Under the pieces are notes generated by a model, which was given only the letters and a program-made list of their open reading frames with translations, did no database searches and was not told where the DNA came from. This document shows, one piece after another, positions 52,229 to 62,906 of a DNA stretch of 64,000 nucleotides; the first letter of the stretch is position 1, and every line of letters begins with the position of its first letter. Both the position numbers and the translations under genes were made by a program. Source of the stretch: Bauldia sp. (lineage in GTDB: Bacteria; Pseudomonadota; Alphaproteobacteria; Rhizobiales; Kaistiaceae); assembly GCA_028284325.1 (NCBI GenBank), contig JANQRX010000005.1, positions 310,001 through 374,000 on the forward strand, read 5' to 3'.

Positions 52229-52250
52229 CGACGGGTTTCTCTCGTCTAGC

Positions 52251-53927
52251 CTAGGCCCGGGCCCGGAAGCGGTGGGGGATGCGCGTGGCCTCGGCCGCGG
52301 CGGTCGCCTCGGCGGATTCCATGGTGATGGCGTGGCACGGGCACTGGTCGAAGCAGACCGCACAGCCGGTGCAGAGATCGAGGTTGACGGCGTAATGCTC
52401 GCCGCCGTCGCGGCGCTCGATCGCCTGTTCCGGGCAGGCCGCCAGGCAGTTGTCGCACTCGAAACAGTTGCCGCAGGAGAGACACCGGTCGGCCTCGTAG
52501 CGGGCGTCGCGCTCGCTGATGGTCGCCACCACCTCGTCGAAGCCGGTGCGACGCTCCACCGGCAGCACGCTCGGCCGCGACTGGTCGGCGTCGAGGAACA
52601 TCGGCAGGTTGAGGTCGGCGAACCTGACCGTCTGATGCTTCTCCTTGGCCGGGAGGCGGGCGCCGCGCATCCAGGCGTCGATGGCCCGCGCCGCCTTCCT
52701 GCCGTGGCCGGTGGCCGCGGTCATGGTGCGGGCGCCGCCGATCAGATCGCCGCCGGCGAAAATGCCGGGTTCGCCGGTCATCAGGTCGGCGTCGACGACG
52801 ACGCTGCCGTCCTGGGTGAACGAGATGCCGGGCTCGCTGGCGAGGAAACTCGATTCGGCATGCTGGCCGAGCGCCAGCACCAGGGCGTCCACCGGCAGGG
52901 TTTCGAACTCGCCGGTGGGCGTCAGGTTGCCATCCTCTTCAAGCCGGATGCTCTCGACCCTGACCCCCTCGGCGCCGTAGCTCACCGGCGCCGACAGCCA
53001 TTTCGCCTTGACCCCTTCAAGAAACGCCTCGTCCGCCTCGTAGGGGTCGGCACGCATGTGGGCGCGGTCGCGGCGGTAGATCAGGATCGCCTCCTCGGCG
53101 CCGAGACGCTGGGCGACACGGGCCGCGTCCATCGCCGTGTTGCCGCCGCCGATCACGCCGACGACGCGGCCGAGCAGCGGGGCCTTGCCGGCCTCGACCT
53201 GTTCGAACATGGTGATCGCGTCGACCATCTTGCGGCCGTCGGCGGCGGGAATGTCGAGATGGTTGCCGGCGTGGGTGCCGATGGCGACGAAACAGGCGTC
53301 GAAGCCGCCGCCGACCATGGCCGCCTTCACGTCGTCGACGCGGGTGTTCATGGTGAGCGTCACGCCCATGGCCTCGATGCGCCTGATCTCGGCCATCAGG
53401 TCGTCGCGCGGCAAGCGGTAGGCGGGGATCCCGAAATGCAACATCCCGCCGGGCCGATCCTGCTCGTCGCGGATTTCGACGGCGTGGCCCATGCGGCGCA
53501 GATGCCAGGCGCAGGAGAGGCCGGCGGGGCCGGCGCCGATCACCAGCACCTTGCGCCCGGTCGGGCCGCCGGCAGCAACGGTCCAGCCTTCGGCGGTGGC
53601 GCGGTCGCCCAGCAGCCGCTCCACCGCGTGGATGGAGACCGTCTCGTCCAGTTCGGCGCGGTTGCACTTGCTCTCGCACGGGTGATAGCAGGCACGCCCG
53701 TGGGTCGCCGGCATCGGATTGTCGGCGACGAGGAGACGCCAGGCGCCCTCGAAATCGCCCTCGCGGGCGCGGGCCAGCCACGCCTGGATGTTCTCGCCGG
53801 CCGGACAGGCCTGATTGCAGGGGGGCAGGCGGTCGATCCACGCCGGGTGTTGCCAGCGTACCGGGCCGGCGCCGCGCTGGATGGTCGCCTGCAGGACCGG
53901 CGTGAGGTCTTTCGGTATCAGGCTCAT
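52251..53927 (-). CDS. Glutamate-synthase-small-subunit-like NAD(P)H:ferredoxin-type oxidoreductase with two C-terminal 4Fe-4S motifs
   Basis: CNQACPAGENIQAWLARAREGDFEGAW...KVLVIGAGPAGLSCAWHLRRMGH...GVIGGGNTAMDAARVAQRLGA...CLSCGNCFECDNCLAACPEQAI...CTGCAVCFDQCPCHAI. Confidence 0.93.
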   Translation of the reverse strand: MSLIPKDLTPVLQATIQRGAGPVRWQHPAWIDRLPPCNQACPAGENIQAWLARAREGDFEGAWRLLVADNPMPATHGRACYHPCESKCNRAELDETVSIHAVERLLGDRATAEGWTVAAGGPTGRKVLVIGAGPAGLSCAWHLRRMGHAVEIRDEQDRPGGMLHFGIPAYRLPRDDLMAEIRRIEAMGVTLTMNTRVDDVKAAMVGGGFDACFVAIGTHAGNHLDIPAADGRKMVDAITMFEQVEAGKAPLLGRVVGVIGGGNTAMDAARVAQRLGAEEAILIYRRDRAHMRADPYEADEAFLEGVKAKWLSAPVSYGAEGVRVESIRLEEDGNLTPTGEFETLPVDALVLALGQHAESSFLASEPGISFTQDGSVVVDADLMTGEPGIFAGGDLIGGARTMTAATGHGRKAARAIDAWMRGARLPAKEKHQTVRFADLNLPMFLDADQSRPSVLPVERRTGFDEVVATISERDARYEADRCLSCGNCFECDNCLAACPEQAIERRDGGEHYAVNLDLCTGCAVCFDQCPCHAITMESAEATAAAEATRIPHRFRARA

Positions 53928-54011
53928 GGGGGACCTCCCGCCGGCTGGATCGACGCCGCGGGGCGTCGGAAACGTGAACCACGATCACGTCAGCCGGCCG
54001 GGCGCGGCGCA

Positions 54012-54025
54012 TTGATGCTGATCAA
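54012..54025. promoter_or_regulatory. FNR/FixK/FnrL-type box
   Basis: TTGAT-GCTG-ATCAA, exact TTGATN4ATCAA, ~85 bp upstream of the GltD-like start codon (53927). Confidence 0.82.
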
Positions 54026-54120
54026 GGAAACCCGTTACGGCCCCACGACCCGGGCCGGGTCAGGCCAAGCCATGCTCGTTGTCTTGAGCCGCGATACGCG
54101 TCATAGTTGCTCGGGCGAGT

Positions 54121-55245
54121 ATGGCGGTACTTGGATCAGGCGATCGACATGCGCGGCAGTTCGGGCCGCTCGCCCGAACCGATCTGATCGTCAGTACGTT
54201 TCCCCCGACAAGATGCGGCGTTGCCGCCTACGCGTTCCAATCGTTTCTCTCCAGAGAACAACGCGGACGCCAGGTCCGTCGCATCGCTCTGAAGGAAGGC
54301 GAAGGCGACGCCAATCTCCTCATCAACGACACGCGGTCCATCGTCCGCCTCTTCGCCTTTGTCCTCGTCCGCCGCTTCGACGAGACCGACGTCCAGTATG
54401 TCGACGCGTTCTTTCAGGTGACCGAGCACGGCGTTCGGCGGCGCCTGAATTCAGCGTTGCTCATCGTCCTGCTGGCGCTGATCAGGCTCAGAAGCCGGCG
54501 CATGACGACGATCGTCCATGAGTTCATCGACACCGACGAAATCCATCTGCTGCACTATCGGCGGGCGATCTTTCTGATTGCGGGGACCATCCTGTTCCAC
54601 ACCGAGCCGGAGCGGCAGAGATTCCTCGACTTCCATGACGGGCGATTCGCGGGCAAGGCCGTTGTCGCCGACCATGGCAGGGATCTGCTTCTCTTCGCTG
54701 ATGAGGGGCGGCACGCCGCCAGACGTCGTCTCGACCTCGACGAAGGCGCGTGTGTGTTCCTCTGCATCGGTTTCTTCACGCCTCTCAAGGGTGTCGACGA
54801 AGCCGTCACCGTCTTCCGCGAAGCGGCGCTTGACGATGCCGTCCTTCACGTGATCGGCAGTTGCCGGACGGGCAGTGCCCGCGAGATCGCGGTCCGCGAC
54901 GAACTCCGCGATCTGTCGGCTGCCGCGGACAACATCGTCTTCGAGGATCGATATGTGTCGGATGACGAGTTCGATCGCTGGATTGTCGCCGCCGATGCGG
55001 TGGTCATTCCCTACACCCGGATGTGGAGCTCGGGCGTGGCGGCGCGGGCGAAGCTGGCCGGAACCAGGGTCATCGGACGCGCCTTGCCGAGCCTGGAGCG
55101 ACAGCTCCACGGTCACGCGCTGACGACATTCCGTTCAACCGACGATCTCGCCGGCGCCTTTCGCCGGGTTCACGCGAGAACCATGCAGGCGCGCAGCCTG
55201 CTTGCGCCGGTCACGCCGGGGAGGCAATCTGGTCGCGACGGCTGA
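54121..55245 (+). CDS. Glycosyltransferase (GT4-like)
   Basis: DLIVSTFPPTRCGVAAYAFQSFLS...FLCIGFFTPLKGVDEAVTVFREAALDDAVLHVIGS...YVSDDEFDRWIVAADAVVIPYTRMWSSGVAARAKLAGTRVI. Confidence 0.82.
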   Translation: MAVLGSGDRHARQFGPLARTDLIVSTFPPTRCGVAAYAFQSFLSREQRGRQVRRIALKEGEGDANLLINDTRSIVRLFAFVLVRRFDETDVQYVDAFFQVTEHGVRRRLNSALLIVLLALIRLRSRRMTTIVHEFIDTDEIHLLHYRRAIFLIAGTILFHTEPERQRFLDFHDGRFAGKAVVADHGRDLLLFADEGRHAARRRLDLDEGACVFLCIGFFTPLKGVDEAVTVFREAALDDAVLHVIGSCRTGSAREIAVRDELRDLSAAADNIVFEDRYVSDDEFDRWIVAADAVVIPYTRMWSSGVAARAKLAGTRVIGRALPSLERQLHGHALTTFRSTDDLAGAFRRVHARTMQARSLLAPVTPGRQSGRDG

Positions 55246-55262
55246 ACGAGGCAGGTGATCCC

Positions 55263-55577
55263 ATGACCAACGTGTCTTCGACCGACTGGCGCAGGATGGC
55301 GGACGCGCCGCGGGACGGGCAGCGCATCCTGGTCGCGGTCCATGCGAGCGAACAGGGGCCGGCCCAGATGGATGTGGTCGCCTGGGTCACGCCGGCGCAC
55401 GGCGCCGACGAGGCGTGGCTGGCGGCCGATTCCCGGCCCGACCTGGAGGTGACCTACGCCGAGGGGGAACTGGCCGGCTGGATGCCGCTTCCCGACGACC
55501 TGCCGCCATTGCGCTCCGGACGCGCTGTGCTCGCCGCCGATGACGCCGACGGTGAACAGGACGGCTCGTCGATCTGA
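55263..55577 (+). CDS. Hypothetical protein, 104 aa (DUF551-like)
   Basis: MTNVSSTDWRRMADAPRDGQRILVAVHASEQGPAQMDVVAWVTP...GWMPLPDDLPP. Confidence 0.6.
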   Translation: MTNVSSTDWRRMADAPRDGQRILVAVHASEQGPAQMDVVAWVTPAHGADEAWLAADSRPDLEVTYAEGELAGWMPLPDDLPPLRSGRAVLAADDADGEQDGSSI

Positions 55578-55586
55578 CGTCCGATT

Positions 55587-55940
55587 CTAGCGGCGGAAGA
55601 GACCGGCCAACAGGTTGCCGCCGCCGGCGCCGCGCTCCACCGGGAGGCCGGCGCGCTGCCAGGCCATGATTCCGCCCTGCAGGACATAGGCGTCCGCACC
55701 GTTCGCGCGCGCGGCCAGCGCCGCCGCATTGACGTTGGTGCGGGTGCCGCTGGCACAGAGATAGACGATCTTCCCGGCGGCCGGCATATCGGTTGCGGTG
55801 AAGCGGCTGAGCGCGATGTTGTGCGATCCGGCGATGTGGGTGCGGGCGTATTCGTGCGGCTCGCGAATGTCGACCAGCACTGCGCCATCGTCCTTCATGC
55901 GGGCGGCTTCGGGGGCGTCAACGGGTTTCAGTCCACTCAT
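55587..55940 (-). CDS. Rhodanese-like domain protein
   Basis: VLVDIREPHEYARTHIAGSHNIALSRF...KIVYLCASGTRTNVNAAALAARANGADAYVLQGGIMAWQRAGLPV: active-site loop CASGTRT. Confidence 0.93.
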   Translation of the reverse strand: MSGLKPVDAPEAARMKDDGAVLVDIREPHEYARTHIAGSHNIALSRFTATDMPAAGKIVYLCASGTRTNVNAAALAARANGADAYVLQGGIMAWQRAGLPVERGAGGGNLLAGLFRR

Positions 55941-55993
55941 GGTGCCGGGTTCCTTGCTGGGAGGTTGGGGAGGTTGTGCGTTTCGGAGGCGTT

Positions 55994-56308
55994 TCAGGGG
56001 CAGTAGATGGCCTTCAGCGTGCCCAGCACCTGAACGGCGTTGGGATCGGTGACCCGGTAGTTCACGACCTGACCGTCGCGTCGGGTCGCCACCAGGCCGT
56101 CGGCGCGCAGCCGCGCCAGATGCTGGGAGACGGCCGACTGGCTGAGCCCGATCGCCGCTTCCAGCCGCCCGACCGAGGCCTCGCCGTGGCGCAGGAGCTC
56201 GCACAGGATCAGAAGGCGGTTGCGGTTGGCGAGAAGGCCGAGCAGACGCGCGGCCTCCGCTGCGTTACCCTCCAGTTCGGCAATGCCGTCGACCTGCAGA
56301 CCGTTCAC
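55994..56308 (-). CDS. ArsR/SmtB-family regulator, BigR/SqrR-like persulfide sensor
   Basis: ARLLGLLANRNRLLILCELLRHGEASVGRLEAAIGLSQSAVSQHLARLRADGLVATRRDGQVVNYRV...LGTLKAIYCP; two Cys placed as in BigR/SqrR. Confidence 0.87.
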   Translation of the reverse strand: MNGLQVDGIAELEGNAAEAARLLGLLANRNRLLILCELLRHGEASVGRLEAAIGLSQSAVSQHLARLRADGLVATRRDGQVVNYRVTDPNAVQVLGTLKAIYCP

Positions 56309-56327
56309 CTTGCCTCGCGCCTCTTGG

Positions 56328-56349
56328 TATATTAGGATTTGCTAATATA
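56328..56349. promoter_or_regulatory. Probable BigR/SqrR operator
   Basis: TATATTAG-GATTTG-CTAATATA perfect inverted repeat in the divergent intergenic region. Confidence 0.8.
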
Positions 56350-56381
56350 TAGACGGACGACGCAACAAAGCAAGACGAGGA

Positions 56382-57275
56382 ATGAAAGCCATGGCCGGTC
56401 AGCTTGAGATCAAGGCCTTTTTCGACGAGGCCACCAACACGATCAGCTACCTGGTGTGGGACGGAACCACCATGCGCGGGGCCGTGATCGACCCGGTGCT
56501 CGACTACGACCCCAACGCCGGCGAGGTCGATACGGCATCGGTCGAGGGAATCCTGCACGCGGCCGCCGATGCCGGGATCACCATCGACTGGGCGCTGGAG
56601 ACCCACGCCCATGCCGATCATCTGTCGGGCGCCCCGTACATCAAGCAGAAGACCGGCGCGACGGTGGGCATCGGCGAGCGCATCAAGGATGTGCAGCGGA
56701 TCTTCCGGCCGATCTTCAACGCCACCGACCTGCAGCCGGACGGGGGCGATTTCGACCGCCTGTTCGCCGACGGCGAGACGTTCTGGATCGGCGACCTGGA
56801 GGTCGAGGTGCTCTACACGCCGGGGCACACGCCGGCCGACATCAGCTACAGGATCGGCGATACCGTGTTTGTCGGCGATACGCTGTTCATGCCCGATTTC
56901 GGCACCGCGCGCGTCGATTTCCCGGGCGGCGATGCCCACCAGCTCTTCAACTCGATCCAGCGGCTCCTGACCCTCCCGCCGGAGACCCGCCTCTTCATGT
57001 GCCACGACTACAAGGCGCCGGGTCGCGACCACTATGCGTGGGAAACGACGGTCGCCGAGCAGAAGGCGTCGAGCGTGCATGTGAGCGACGGCGTCCGCGC
57101 AGAGGATTTCGTGGCGATGCGCACCGAGCGCGACGCCAAGCTGGCGGCCCCGCGCCTGCTCCTGCCGTCGATCCAGGTCAACATCCGGGCCGGGCGCTTC
57201 CCGCCGGCGGAAGCCAACGGCGTCCAGTACCTGATGATTCCGGTGAAGCCGAAGACGCAGGCGCCCGCCGCCTGA
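56382..57275 (+). CDS. MBL-fold persulfide dioxygenase-like (ETHE1/Blh-type)
   Basis: THAHADHLSGAPYIKQKTGATVGIGERIKDVQ...TPGHTPADISYRIGDTVFVGDTLFMPDFGTARVDFPGGDA...MCHDYKAPGRD. Confidence 0.9.
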   Translation: MKAMAGQLEIKAFFDEATNTISYLVWDGTTMRGAVIDPVLDYDPNAGEVDTASVEGILHAAADAGITIDWALETHAHADHLSGAPYIKQKTGATVGIGERIKDVQRIFRPIFNATDLQPDGGDFDRLFADGETFWIGDLEVEVLYTPGHTPADISYRIGDTVFVGDTLFMPDFGTARVDFPGGDAHQLFNSIQRLLTLPPETRLFMCHDYKAPGRDHYAWETTVAEQKASSVHVSDGVRAEDFVAMRTERDAKLAAPRLLLPSIQVNIRAGRFPPAEANGVQYLMIPVKPKTQAPAA

Positions 57276-57340
57276 TCGTCCACCCCTGCCGGCCGTGCTA
57301 GGTGTTCAAGCTGCAAACGGCCGACAGGAGCGAACAGACG

Positions 57341-58024
57341 GTGCGCCTTTACGAACTTTGCGGGGCGGACCCCGACATCCGGTTCTCGCCCCATTGCTGG
57401 AAGGCGCGGCTGGCGCTCGCCCACAAGGGGCTCGCCTTCGAGGGGCGCCCGGTTCCGTTCACCGCCATCGGTGACATCGACGGCGGTGGACACAAGCGGG
57501 TGCCTGTGCTCGACGACGACGGCGTCATCACCCGCGATTCGTTTCAGATCGCCCGTTATCTCGACGCGCACCATCCGGAGCGCCCGCTGTTTGCGCCGGA
57601 AAGTGCGGCGATCGTGCGCCTGGTCGAAGCTGTCGGCGCGCCGGCCTACGCGGTCATCACCCGGATGATCGTCAAGGATATCCACGATCTTCTCGCCCCG
57701 GCCGACCAGGCCTATTTCCGCGAGAGCCGCGAGCGCCGTCTCGGCGCCAAGCTGGAGGAGGCGCAGGAGGGCATCGAGGCGCTCGCCGACGATCTGGCGC
57801 AGGCTTATCGTCCGGTGCGCCTGGCGCTCAAGGAGAGCGACTTCCTCGGTGGCGGCACCCCGCTGTTCGTCGATTACGTTGCCGCGGCCCCGCTGCTGTG
57901 GCTCCACTTCGTCGCCGGGCGCATCCCGTTCGATCCGGCCGAGGGCGTGGGCGCCTGGTTCGCCCGCATCGGCGACCTCCATGGCGGCGAGGTCGACCGG
58001 GCGCCGACCGGCGCGGCGGCCTGA
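57341..58024 (+). CDS. Glutathione S-transferase family protein
   Basis: VRLYELCGADPDIRFSPHCWKARLALAHKGLAFEGRPV...KRVPVLDDDGVITRDSFQIARYLDAHHP; GTG start with AGGAG upstream. Confidence 0.87.
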   Translation: MRLYELCGADPDIRFSPHCWKARLALAHKGLAFEGRPVPFTAIGDIDGGGHKRVPVLDDDGVITRDSFQIARYLDAHHPERPLFAPESAAIVRLVEAVGAPAYAVITRMIVKDIHDLLAPADQAYFRESRERRLGAKLEEAQEGIEALADDLAQAYRPVRLALKESDFLGGGTPLFVDYVAAAPLLWLHFVAGRIPFDPAEGVGAWFARIGDLHGGEVDRAPTGAAA

Positions 58025-58034
58025 GGTGCCGGAG

Positions 58035-58586
58035 ATGACGACCTGGGTCGCGCTGCTCCGGTCGGTCAATGTCGGCGGGCACAACATCCTGCCGATGAAG
58101 GCGCTGGCCAACGCTGCCGGCAACGCCGGTTTCACAGGCTTCGCGACCTACATCCAGAGCGGCAACTGCGTCTTCCTTGCGGGCGACGACGATCCCCAGG
58201 ATCTGGCCGGCCGGCTGGCGCAGGTGATCGAGGACGATTTTGGTTTCAGGCCGCCGACACTGGTGATGCGCGCGGGCGCGTTCGCGGCAGTGGTCGCCGC
58301 CAATCCGTTCGATGTCGCCGACGCCGACGCCAACACCGTCCACATTCACTTTGCCTGGCAGACGGTGCGCGCGCCCAAACCGGCCGAGGTCGCGGCCGTG
58401 GCGCAGGCGGATGAGGCGATCCGGCTGATCGGCAACACGCTCTATCTGCACGCACCGGCCGGCATCGGGCGCAGCAAGCTGGCCGAGAAGCTGCCGTCGA
58501 TGCTGGGTGCGGAGGTGACGGTGCGGAATCTGCGCACGGCGCGAAAGATTGTGGCGCTGGCGGAGACCGTCGCCGCGGCCGGTTAG
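58035..58586 (+). CDS. DUF1697 family protein
   Basis: MTTWVALLRSVNVGGHNILPMKALANAAGNAGFTGFATYIQSGNCVF: DUF1697 signature. Confidence 0.93.
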   Translation: MTTWVALLRSVNVGGHNILPMKALANAAGNAGFTGFATYIQSGNCVFLAGDDDPQDLAGRLAQVIEDDFGFRPPTLVMRAGAFAAVVAANPFDVADADANTVHIHFAWQTVRAPKPAEVAAVAQADEAIRLIGNTLYLHAPAGIGRSKLAEKLPSMLGAEVTVRNLRTARKIVALAETVAAAG

Positions 58587-59101
58587 TTGGGCCGGGTGCC
58601 CCAGACGAAGGCGATCTTCTGCAGCGAGGTGCCGCCGAAGCGCTCATGGGCGCGGGCGACCTGGCGTCCGCCGGCATTGGCGTAGAAGCGACAGGCGAGG
58701 TCGTTGTCGGCCAGCGCCCACACCACCATGGTGTCGAAGCCGAAGCGACGCAGTTCGCGGCGGGCGGACAGGAACAGGCGCGTGCCGAGACCGATGCCCT
58801 GGTATTCGGGCAGCAGGTAGATTTCGTAGACCTCGCCCTTCTGGCGCAGGTTGCGGGCGCGGTTGGCGCCGAACGTGGCGTAGCCGCAGACCACGCCGCC
58901 CACTTCGAGGACGAGGATCGCCGTGCCGCGGCGGATCGCCCGCGACCACCAGTCGGGCCCGCGCCGGGCGACGATCCGCGAGAGTTCCTGGGCCGGGATC
59001 AGGCCGTCATAGGCCAGACGCCACGAGGCGTCGTGCACGGCGGTGATCGCCTCCGCATCGTCGGTCTCGGCCCGCCTGACTTCGATCTCCAGGGTACTCA
59101 T
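58583..59101 (-). CDS. GNAT-family N-acetyltransferase
   Basis: IEVRRAETDDAEAITAVHDASWRLAYDGLIP...VYEIYLLPEYQGIGLGTRLFLSARRELRRFG. Confidence 0.92.
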   Translation of the reverse strand: MSTLEIEVRRAETDDAEAITAVHDASWRLAYDGLIPAQELSRIVARRGPDWWSRAIRRGTAILVLEVGGVVCGYATFGANRARNLRQKGEVYEIYLLPEYQGIGLGTRLFLSARRELRRFGFDTMVVWALADNDLACRFYANAGGRQVARAHERFGGTSLQKIAFVWGTRPN

Positions 59102-59184
59102 GGAAACCAGCTTACCACCGGCCGGACGCTTGCCTAGGGGGCGGCCCGCAAAAGCACGTGATTTTTTCGCCGCCGCGCGGCCGG

Positions 59185-60999
<1,815 letters not shown>

Positions 61000-61068
61000 G
61001 ACTCTCTCGGGCCGCGGGGCGCGCGCACTATAGGCAGGAGCCGGGCGAACGCAATCGCGCGAACCGCC

Positions 61069-62517
61069 CTACATGCGCCGGGCGACGATGGCGGCAAGCC
61101 TTTGGGCTGCCGGTGCGATCTCTTCCAGATGGGGCAGGGCGAAGCCGAGGAGAAGCCCCGGCCGCGGGGTTTCGACGCAGATCGGCGACAGCGGCACGGC
61201 CGCCAGGTCGGCGTCGGCCAGATCCTCCACCAGCCTCAGATCATCGACGTGATCCGGCAGGCGTACCAGCAACTGCAGACCGCCACGGGGTGCTGCGACC
61301 GTAGCGCCTTCCGGCAGATGGGTCCTGAGTGCAGCGACGAGGGCGTCGCGCTTGGCCGCGTAGAGCGGGCGGGTGCGGCCGACATGGGCGGCGAGGTAGC
61401 CTTCGTTGATGAAGTCGGCCACCGCGGCCTGCACATGATGGGAGACGACCTGGCCGAGCGCGGCGGTGATGTCGGCCATGCGCGCGGCCAACCGCGGCGG
61501 CGCGACGATGAAGGCGATGCGGATGCCCGGCGCCAGAAGCTTGGAGAAGGTGCCGACATAGACCACATGGCGACCGCCATCGATGCCCTGGAGGGAGGCG
61601 ATCGGCCGTTCGGCGTAGCGGAACTCGCTGTCGTAGTCGTCCTCGAGCACGACCGCGCCTCGGCGACGGGCGGCCTCCAGAAGCGCGAGCCGCCGGCGCA
61701 GCGTCATGGTGACGCCGGTCGGGTAGTGGTGGGAGGGGGTGACCGCGATGAGACGCAGCCGTTCCACGCCCTCCAGCGCCGCCGCCACCAGCCCCTCGTT
61801 GTCGACCGGCACCGGCGCCACATTGGCCGCGGCGGCGGCGAAGACGTGGCGGGCGCCGGGATAGCCGGGATCCTCGACCGCCACCGTGTCGCCGGGGTCG
61901 GTGCAGCACAGGACGATCGCGTCGAAGGCGGCCTGCGCCGACGGCACGATGACGATCTGGCCGGGGTCGGCGACGACCCCGCGGGCGCGGTTCAGGTGCC
62001 CGGCCAGCGCTTCCTGCAACAGCGGCAGGCCGTCGGCGTGGTGGTAGGAGAGATCGTCGCGGCGCAGCGTGCGGGCGCGGGCAGCGAGACAGCGCGACCA
62101 CTCCTTCTGCGGAAAGTCGGCCAGCGACGGCAAACCGGGCCGAAAGCAGCGCGGCCACGGCGGGTTGTTGGCAGCGGCGCGGCCGAAGGTCTCGGCGCGC
62201 GCGGACGGGGCCGGTCCCTCTGTCGTCGGCAGCGACTTGAGGGCGACGTCCGACATCGCCGCCACGATCGTCCCGCGTCCGGTCCGGGCATCGAGATAGC
62301 CCTCGGCCGCGAGCTGCTCGTAGGCGGCGACGACGGTGCCGCGACTCACACCGAGGCGTTCGGCCATGCGGCGGGTGGCGGGCAGCCGCGCGCCCGGCGC
62401 CAGCCGCCGGGCCAGGATCGCGTCGCGCAGGCCGCGATAGATCTGACGCTCGCGATTGCCCGCGGTCGGGTCGAAGGGAAAGGCCCAGGCGTAGTCGTCG
62501 CTGCCGGATTGGACCAA
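61069..62517 (-). CDS. MocR/PdxR-like GntR regulator with aminotransferase domain
   Basis: ERQIYRGLRDAILARRLAPGARLPATRRMAERLGVSRGTVVAAYEQLAAEGYLDARTGRGTIVA (wHTH) plus fold-I PLP domain; only TTG start available in frame at 62517. Confidence 0.9.
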   Translation of the reverse strand: MVQSGSDDYAWAFPFDPTAGNRERQIYRGLRDAILARRLAPGARLPATRRMAERLGVSRGTVVAAYEQLAAEGYLDARTGRGTIVAAMSDVALKSLPTTEGPAPSARAETFGRAAANNPPWPRCFRPGLPSLADFPQKEWSRCLAARARTLRRDDLSYHHADGLPLLQEALAGHLNRARGVVADPGQIVIVPSAQAAFDAIVLCCTDPGDTVAVEDPGYPGARHVFAAAAANVAPVPVDNEGLVAAALEGVERLRLIAVTPSHHYPTGVTMTLRRRLALLEAARRRGAVVLEDDYDSEFRYAERPIASLQGIDGGRHVVYVGTFSKLLAPGIRIAFIVAPPRLAARMADITAALGQVVSHHVQAAVADFINEGYLAAHVGRTRPLYAAKRDALVAALRTHLPEGATVAAPRGGLQLLVRLPDHVDDLRLVEDLADADLAAVPLSPICVETPRPGLLLGFALPHLEEIAPAAQRLAAIVARRM

Positions 62518-62554
62518 TAGATAATCTCCAAATGGACCTCAGAACCGGTCCAAT
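62508..62554. promoter_or_regulatory. Candidate MocR boxes, set 1
   Basis: ATTGGACCAAT (62508-62518), ATGGACC (62532-62538), GGTCCAAT (62547-62554). Confidence 0.6.
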
Positions 62555-62594
62555 AAGAGCCTATCTTGGAAGCAGGTCAAGAGAGGAGGACACC

Positions 62595-62777
62595 ATGCTC
62601 GTTCCCGGCTTCGTCTTCAGATTCGGCAAGGATCGTCAACGGCCGGCGGCGCGGCCGCTGCCGCCTCTGACGCCCGCGCAGCGGGTCGATCTGGGCCTCG
62701 ACGCCGGCGCACCGGCGATCGACAGCCTTTATGATCGTGAAGCGCTGGCGCGCTTCAACGTCGAACGTCTGCGGTAA
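62595..62777 (+). CDS. DUF1127-like miniprotein A, 60 aa
   Basis: MLVPGFVFRFGKDRQRPAARPLPPLTPAQRVDLGLDAGAPAIDSLYDREALARFNVERLR; AGGAGG just upstream. Confidence 0.72.
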   Translation: MLVPGFVFRFGKDRQRPAARPLPPLTPAQRVDLGLDAGAPAIDSLYDREALARFNVERLR

Positions 62778-62814
62778 GCGCGGCGCTGACGCCTTCGCCG
62801 CTATCTGTCTTTCA

Positions 62815-62861
62815 ATTGGACCATCAGGAATGCGGAAATTGGCTCCAATGACAGGGCCAAT
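62815..62861. promoter_or_regulatory. Candidate MocR boxes, set 2
   Basis: ATTGGACCAT (62815-62824), ATTGGCTCCAAT (62838-62849), GGGCCAAT (62854-62861). Confidence 0.6.
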
Positions 62862-62906
62862 CAGGGGGTATCCCGAACGTCCGTCCACCAGATTTGGAGA
62901 CCAGCC

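Noticed and set aside
49958-52249. 763-aa plus-strand ORF antisense to PFOR
   Set aside because: Shadow of the PFOR coding frame; no recognisable domain
52197-54521. 774-aa plus-strand ORF antisense to the GltD-like gene
   Set aside because: Opposite strand carries clear ferredoxin and dinucleotide-binding motifs; the ORF is a GC-bias shadow
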